In this document: positions 54,701 to 64,000 of the stretch, piece by piece
Numbering within the stretch: position 1 is the first letter of the stretch
Layout of the letters: every line of letters begins with the position of its first letter
NCBI GenBank assembly: GCA_023333565.1
Contig: JAJKFH010003173.1
Location: forward strand, 1,240,001-1,304,000
DNA from: Puffinus mauretanicus
Taxonomy: Eukaryota > Chordata > Aves > Procellariiformes > Procellariidae
DNA: 64,000 nucleotides
Direction of reading: 5' to 3'
Made by a program: the position numbers and the translations under genes
Notes under the pieces: model-generated
Database searches by the model: none
What the model was told of the DNA's origin: nothing
Seen by the model: only the letters and a program-made list of their open reading frames with translations

Positions 54701-57700
54701 GATGAGAGCACAAACCTCTACACCGTTAAACCGGCCATCCTCTACAAATAAGAGATAAATGGTACAGGTTATAACAAGGGTAAGTCAGGAGATGGTAAAG
54801 CAGGGTAAAGCTCAGCTCAGCGCCGGGGGACGGACAGACACTTCGCAGCAGCCAGCGGATCCAACCAGCTCCACATAGTTGGTCTATGTGACGGGAGCCA
54901 TCTGAGGATTTACTTATTTACTCCTCCTTGAGCAAATAACGAGCCGCTTCACATTTTGCATCGTCCTTTAAGCTCTTGCAAAGCCCCGCACGAAGGGTTT
55001 CCCAGCCTCAGCCGGAGACCACGCGAGCTCAGCTTCGCTGGAGTATCCCATAGGACGGCAGGCAATAACCAAGCAGGCTGGTTACTGAGGGTTACTCGCT
55101 TTTATTTATCTTCTCCATAGGAAAGTACACTTGCAGGACAAATGTAAGATACATTACAGTAACCATTTTGCATATTAACCACAATAAATACTTATAGTTT
55201 TGATAAAACTCCTTCTGTTGCCTCACCGCGGGGCCAACACCCTCAGGTCAGTACAAGTGAATTATGTATTTACAAATGCACAACCACACAAGTTAAAATC
55301 TGACAGCCAGGAATTCCTACAGCTGCTGTCCATGCAACGTCTGAGAGCACAGAAAATGCTCAGAAGGGCTCCGAGCCGCGTGGTGTTTAGTGCCCGCTCT
55401 GCTCGGCTGCGGCACTTCTGGAGACTGCAAACCGACCTGGAAATCAATACGGGCAACCTGTCTGGTTACCTAGCCAGCACTGTTTTGCAATAAAAAAATG
55501 GCACAGCTATCGAGCCAATTTGCTGACAATTAACAGTAGGAATCAACACTTAAAATCCAACAGTCAGGAAATCCAAACTCTACATATTTGCCATTTGTAA
55601 TTTAAAAAAAAAAAAAACAAACCTACACAGCTTTCCCAACAATGACACTTAAAAAGTAGCCATCGTCAGACAGAGGTAATCCATAATAGCTGCTCACAGG
55701 CTACTTTGTCAAGCAAAACACCAGCGCTAAGAAGGAGGCAGGTTTGTACTGGAATCAAGGAAGTTGGGCCAAGTTCTCTTCATTTAGCTGCAAACCCTCC
55801 TAGGAAGTCTGTGTTATTTGTTTAAACGTAGGGGAGAAAGAAACACTTGAAGCACAGCGTTAGAAAAGTAATTTTGCAAAGCTGGCATATACGTTCATTT
55901 TCTAAACACACAACTCCTTCTGGCTCAGAGGAAGGGCAAATCCAGAGGGGCAAGGCTTTGATTTCAGCCTGTGGATAATTTTCCTCTGATTTGATTCTAA
56001 GTTAATATTACTCGGTATAGGAACAACGATTTATCAGATTTATCGCAAGCTCCCCCAGCTCAGGTTCTTTCTCCTTTTCCCCTCATCTTCAACATTAAGG
56101 CCTCTGAAACCCACGGAGACAGGCAACTTTAGGAGAAACGCGCCCTTTTTGCATTGCTGCTGGCTGGACCATTCCCATGTCGGCCACCCCGACGCGGGAG
56201 AATCACTACAGCAATACCAGAGCTTGACGCTTTGTGCGCTTCCGCAGCTTTGGCAGGACAGTCACGCTGCTTTGTCAGTAAGAAAACTCTGCAGCTTTGT
56301 TAAAAATCCTATCACAAACTAGAGAACAGGAGACAGAAGCATGTAGCTTTAGGATCCATCCCATACCTTTGTATCCTATGACATGTGCGTAAATACCAGT
56401 GATGGAGAAAGACAGAGCAGGCGCATTGAGAAAATTGTTGGAAGAGCTTCACTTCAAGGACAAAGTGCAATTAAAGTAAAAAACTGCACATCCAAACGGC
56501 CAAATACATTCGAGCGGGAGTTCCTCAGGCCTGCAGGAACGCGACCTGGGCAGAGGTAGGAGCTGCGTCTTCCTCGCCTGGACGAGACAAGCCGCGTCCT
56601 GCGGCGGCTCGACCTGTGCCCCATCACGGCGGGGACCACCCTGCCGCAGCAAAACGGGAGCCAGCTCCCCCCCAAACCCGAATCCTCTCTGAACACCCGA
56701 CATCTGCAAACTGACCCAGTACCACTTTACTTTCTTTGCACTAAGCCCAGCTCTCCCTTTGATGCCAGAGCACCAGGAGCGAGAGGATTTGCCTGAAGCT
56801 CCAGGGCAGAGGCAAGGAGGGAGCAGAGCTTTGCCGAGAGCAAGAGCAGGTCAGCCGCGACCCCGGCAGCCCAGGCACAGCGACCCAAAGCCCCCGAGGA
56901 CACAGCTCGTGCCACCTCTGAGCCCAGGTGGAAGCAGCCGGGTGCTGGGGGTCACCCCGGCGCAGGGGACGAGCACGGCAGCGCGCGGAGGACGCGGCAC
57001 AGGCGCTGCGGGAGCCACGCGCTGCCGAGAGCCGTCCCACAGCCCCAGGCAGGGACCTGCTGTGCAATACAGCCGCACCTAAACGGCAAAAAAACCACTT
57101 TTACAAGACAAAAAACATCAGCGCTGCATGTACCGCCGGAGGCGAAACACCCGGTAAGCCAAGCGAGGGGGTGCAGCGGGGTCTGCCGCAGCCACCAGCA
57201 GAGCGGGGAGCGCGGCGAAGCGAGGGCGTCTCTGGCCTTTCTGCGCGGGGCGGCAGCCACGTCCCCTTACTCGGAGGCCGAGATGGAAGCCAGGGTCTCG
57301 CGGGTGACGCTGGCTGCTGGCTCCCTGGAGAGGGGGGACAGACAAGGACACGTTCTCCCCTTAGGGTGGGAGAGACAGTCCTGCTCTCTTCGCCCCCATT
57401 CCAAGATGCTGCCAAGGGGATGTGACGGCGAGGACTCGGTGACAATTGCCACCAACACAGAAAGCTTTATCCACCCAGCTGCTTCCCAAGCACACGCTAA
57501 ACCCACCCAGCTCCCTCGAGTCACGGGGAGCTGGGGCTGAGCAGCTCCTCTCCCACCCAGGCTGTGATCCAATGACTCCTGCAAGATCCCCGCGACAAGC
57601 GCCACCACCGCACCCCGTCCCAGGCGCAGAGGAGACAGAAGCGGCTCAGCCCAGCAGCACCAGCACAGAGCACTCCCACAGCCTGGTCCAGGGACGGAGA

Positions 57701-59694
57701 GAGCTCGGGGTGAAACGCGCTTTTGCAGGCAGCCAGCACAACCACGATGCACCAGTAAGTCCAGCTGGAGCCCCGGGATCACTGGGCTCAGCCTGGTAAC
57801 ATAGGAGGTTGTGGCGAGGTGGGGGTTGGTCTCTTCTCCCAAGTAACAGCGATAGGACGAGAGGAAATGGCCTCAAGTTGCGCCAAGGGAGGTTTAGACT
57901 GGACATTAGGAGAAATTTCTGTACTGAAAGAGTGGTCAGGCCTTGGACCAGGCTGCCCAGGGAAGTGGTGGAGTCCCCATCCCTGGAAGTATTTAAAAGA
58001 CGTGTAGATGAGGCGCTTAGGGACATGGTGTAGTGGGCATGGTGGTGTTGGGTTGACGGTTGGACTCGATGATCCTAGAGGTCTTTTCCAACCTTAATGA
58101 TTCTATGATATTCCTCCCCCACTGAGGTCCCCTTAACGACAGGTTATTATATGGCAAAAGCCTTCCTTCTGCTCCCTGCGTTTGTCTTTCCCCGAAGTAG
58201 TTTCCATGCAACATCAATCAAGAGAAGTCCTACTTACTAAACCAAAAGAGAGTACATACAAGGTGCTTTCAGTGGTACTCACAGGCAAGCATTTCCCCCT
58301 TGAGGCTGCAAAGGAAAAAGAAACAGCACAGGATAGCTCATAGTGCATTTTAAAGGAGATTTAAAAGTAATAGTACAAGCAGCAAAGCAAATGAGGAAAG
58401 AAGTGAAGCAACCCCGAAGATTTCATGTTAGGGAGCTGAGGGCAGGTTTGTATCACATCAGGAGCTGACACAAGGCACGGACATCGCGTGCTGTGGCGCC
58501 CGGCCACCTCCTCCGCTGCCGCTCATCTCAAGGGCTCCATTCAGGCGAGAAGACTCAGGACAGCACGATTCCCTACCCAGACCCCTGGCTTTCTAAACGC
58601 TCCTTCATCCCAGCGCTGCCAGTGCTTCGACACTGCGGTTATGAAGGGTACAACTGCAAACAGGGAGCGGTCGGGGTGGGGATCCCCGTCCTGGGGCCGC
58701 CCAGCTGGAGACGCCCACAAATCAAGACCTCGGGCAGTCAGGGTCCTGTCCAGCCGAGACTCTTCATCCAGAACTGCTGTGGCCAAACCCACCCCAATGC
58801 AAAGCCCTGTCTGGTCCATTCCCTCCGGAGCCCCAGGATTTTGGGGATGTCCAAGCCTCATGCTCTTCACCGAGTACGAAAACACCAGCGACGTTCACCT
58901 GTGCTGCATCCCCCCTTCCTTTACTCTCTGGCCACTTACTCTGCTAACAGGGAGGAGGGGAACAAGAAGCTGGGTTCACCAAATAGCTTGGAAAACATTA
59001 ACCTCTAAAGTATCCAAGATTATTTTGTTTTTAAACAGCTTTGGTAGCAATGGCTGTCTCTGCACGAGGAGCCCAGCCAAGACCTCCTCAAAGCCCACCA
59101 CACACCTCTTCTCCACCTCGTCTGACAGGCAGCAGCATGCAGCTTGCTCTGCCTGTGATCCCCCAGGCACAGAAAAACTCCTAATTCAGCAGAGAAACCA
59201 TTTTAAATGAGCAAAGAAACAACCGGGGCTTCGCATCCAACACTGGTAAGGACCTACGTGCTTCTAAGCTAAAAGAAACACCAAGCACCAAAAGCCACGC
59301 TGCTTTAATCTGGGCACCCAAAGAGCCCAAATTTTGTTCAACAAGCTGCTGACGTCGGGGTCTGCAGGGAAACGGGCACCGACAAAGTCACGACGCAAAG
59401 GTTTCCTATCCAGTCGCTCTGGGGCTACAGCAACACTTGCCAGCAGTGTCAAATTAGGACGAAGAGGGTATTTGTAACTCTTTCCAATCAGGTTTTTGCT
59501 GGAAAGCAAGATACTACCCAGAATTAACCACCCTACCAAAACCCTTTTGCACTGATGGAAACTCGCCTGCATGGAGCCCAATTTTTGAAAGCCTCTGGCA
59601 CCACAACTCTAGTTGAATGGGGCAAATTTTGGTTTTGGGGGAGGTTTTCTGCGGTGGGTTTTTTTTTCCCCCCCCTTCCTTTTTTTAAGGGAGT
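51739..59694 (-). other. PFKFB2: Putative long 3' UTR of PFKFB2
   Basis: About 8 kb follow the PFKFB2 stop without another recognisable gene. The sequence has scattered open frames, none with a known domain. It is interrupted by a CR1 element at about 57807-58110. The true length depends on which poly(A) site is used. Confidence 0.45.
57807..58110 (+). mobile_element. CR1 LINE, 3' end fragment
   Basis: The stretch reads as a bird CR1 3' region: GGTTGGTCTCTTCTCCCAAG at the start, then ACTGAAAGAGTGGTCAGG and GTTGGACTCGATGATCCTAG, ending in ATTCTATGATA. It is oriented on the plus strand, opposite to PFKFB2. It is 5'-truncated and non-coding. Confidence 0.92.
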
Positions 59695-63437
<3,743 letters not shown>

Positions 63438-64000
63438 TCAGTTAAAGTACCAAAATGCAGAAGTTATGGATAATCTGGTAAATACAGGGGGGGGGGAAAA
63501 GGCAAACAGCAGAAGGTGAAATTTAATGTCACCAACCCTCAGATTACAGGAGGATTCAGATTACTGGTAACTCTTAACGAGTGCAGTAAGAAAAACAAAT
63601 AAAATAGTAAATTACACATTTCCACAAGATTGTGAAGTAAAACCAGAAGTGGCTCCATACCCCACCCACAGTCATTTTCTTTCCAAGATGGTTTTTCACA
63701 GTGAAAATTCAGGCCTCGGCTGAACGAGCGGGATGCAGAACCCCTCTGTGTCCAAGGGGAGCATCAAGGGTCGCGGCAAGTGGCCCAACTAATATGATTG
63801 AAAGGCATCATCTGCACACCACAATAAAGGAAATCAATAAACTTTTCCTCTAAAAGAGAATTGGGGATCCTAATGTTTTTGGTTTCTCATACAAATATTG
63901 GCAGAAAATGTTAAAATTAAGTGAAGTTTTCCAATTCTACACATATGTGTTTGTTTTACGTATACTGTATCTTATTGTTCTTTCTTAAGGGTCTTCACCT

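Noticed and set aside
58488..59210. 240-residue plus-strand open frame in the PFKFB2 3' UTR region
   Set aside because: No recognisable domain, no splice or promoter context, and overlapping open frames are common in this stretch.

Overview
The window looks like bird nuclear DNA. It carries a CR1 LINE 3' end with the avian ATTCTATGA-type terminus and a solo LTR of the bird ERVL/ERVK-like type. Small exons are split by short introns, first exons are GC-rich, and the gene content matches the avian RCA (regulators of complement activation) cluster next to PFKFB2. Every gene I can support is on the minus strand, so transcription runs from high to low coordinates.

Right to left: (1) The 3' part of PFKFB2 (four coding exons, 63344 to 59695), followed by a long putative 3' UTR down to about 51.73 kb that contains an antisense CR1 insertion. 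(2) Gene A (48682-40787): a C4b-binding-protein alpha-like gene with a signal peptide, ten SCR (sushi/CCP) domains and a C4BPA-type oligomerisation tail (708 aa predicted). (3) Gene B (39517-33374): a C4BPA-like paralogue with six good SCRs, the same kind of tail, two decayed SCR exons near its 5' end, and a solo LTR in its second-last intron. (4) Gene C (31332-25979): signal peptide plus five SCRs, with a stop codon just inside the intron after SCR5; it looks secreted. (5) Gene D (20287-12215): signal peptide with a CTG-repeat-encoded leucine run, four SCRs, stalk, transmembrane helix, and a cytoplasmic tail that either stops early or splices in phase into three exons coding for a long Cys-rich repeat tail. 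(6) Gene E (10253-3337): signal peptide, eight SCRs (two fused in one exon) and a hydrophobic C-terminus without a cytoplasmic tail, probably a GPI signal. (7) Gene F (87-15): only the signal-peptide exon of a further gene that continues off the left edge.

For genes A, C, D and E the spliced coding length is a multiple of three, and nearly all splice sites are in the phase-1 pattern of SCR genes. Taken together this is a cluster of complement regulators: soluble oligomeric (A, B), soluble (C), membrane-anchored (D) and probably GPI-anchored (E). The chicken cluster is described as having membrane, soluble and GPI forms (CREM/CRES/CREG) plus C4BP-like genes next to PFKFB2. The one-to-one assignment of C, D and E to those names is my inference.

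The most unusual points are the Cys-rich cytosolic tail of gene D (repeats of a CxxCExWLRAxL-like unit), the exon of gene E that grew by a 225-bp tandem duplication turning a splice acceptor into linker codons, and near-identical tracts shared by genes A and B that suggest recent gene conversion.
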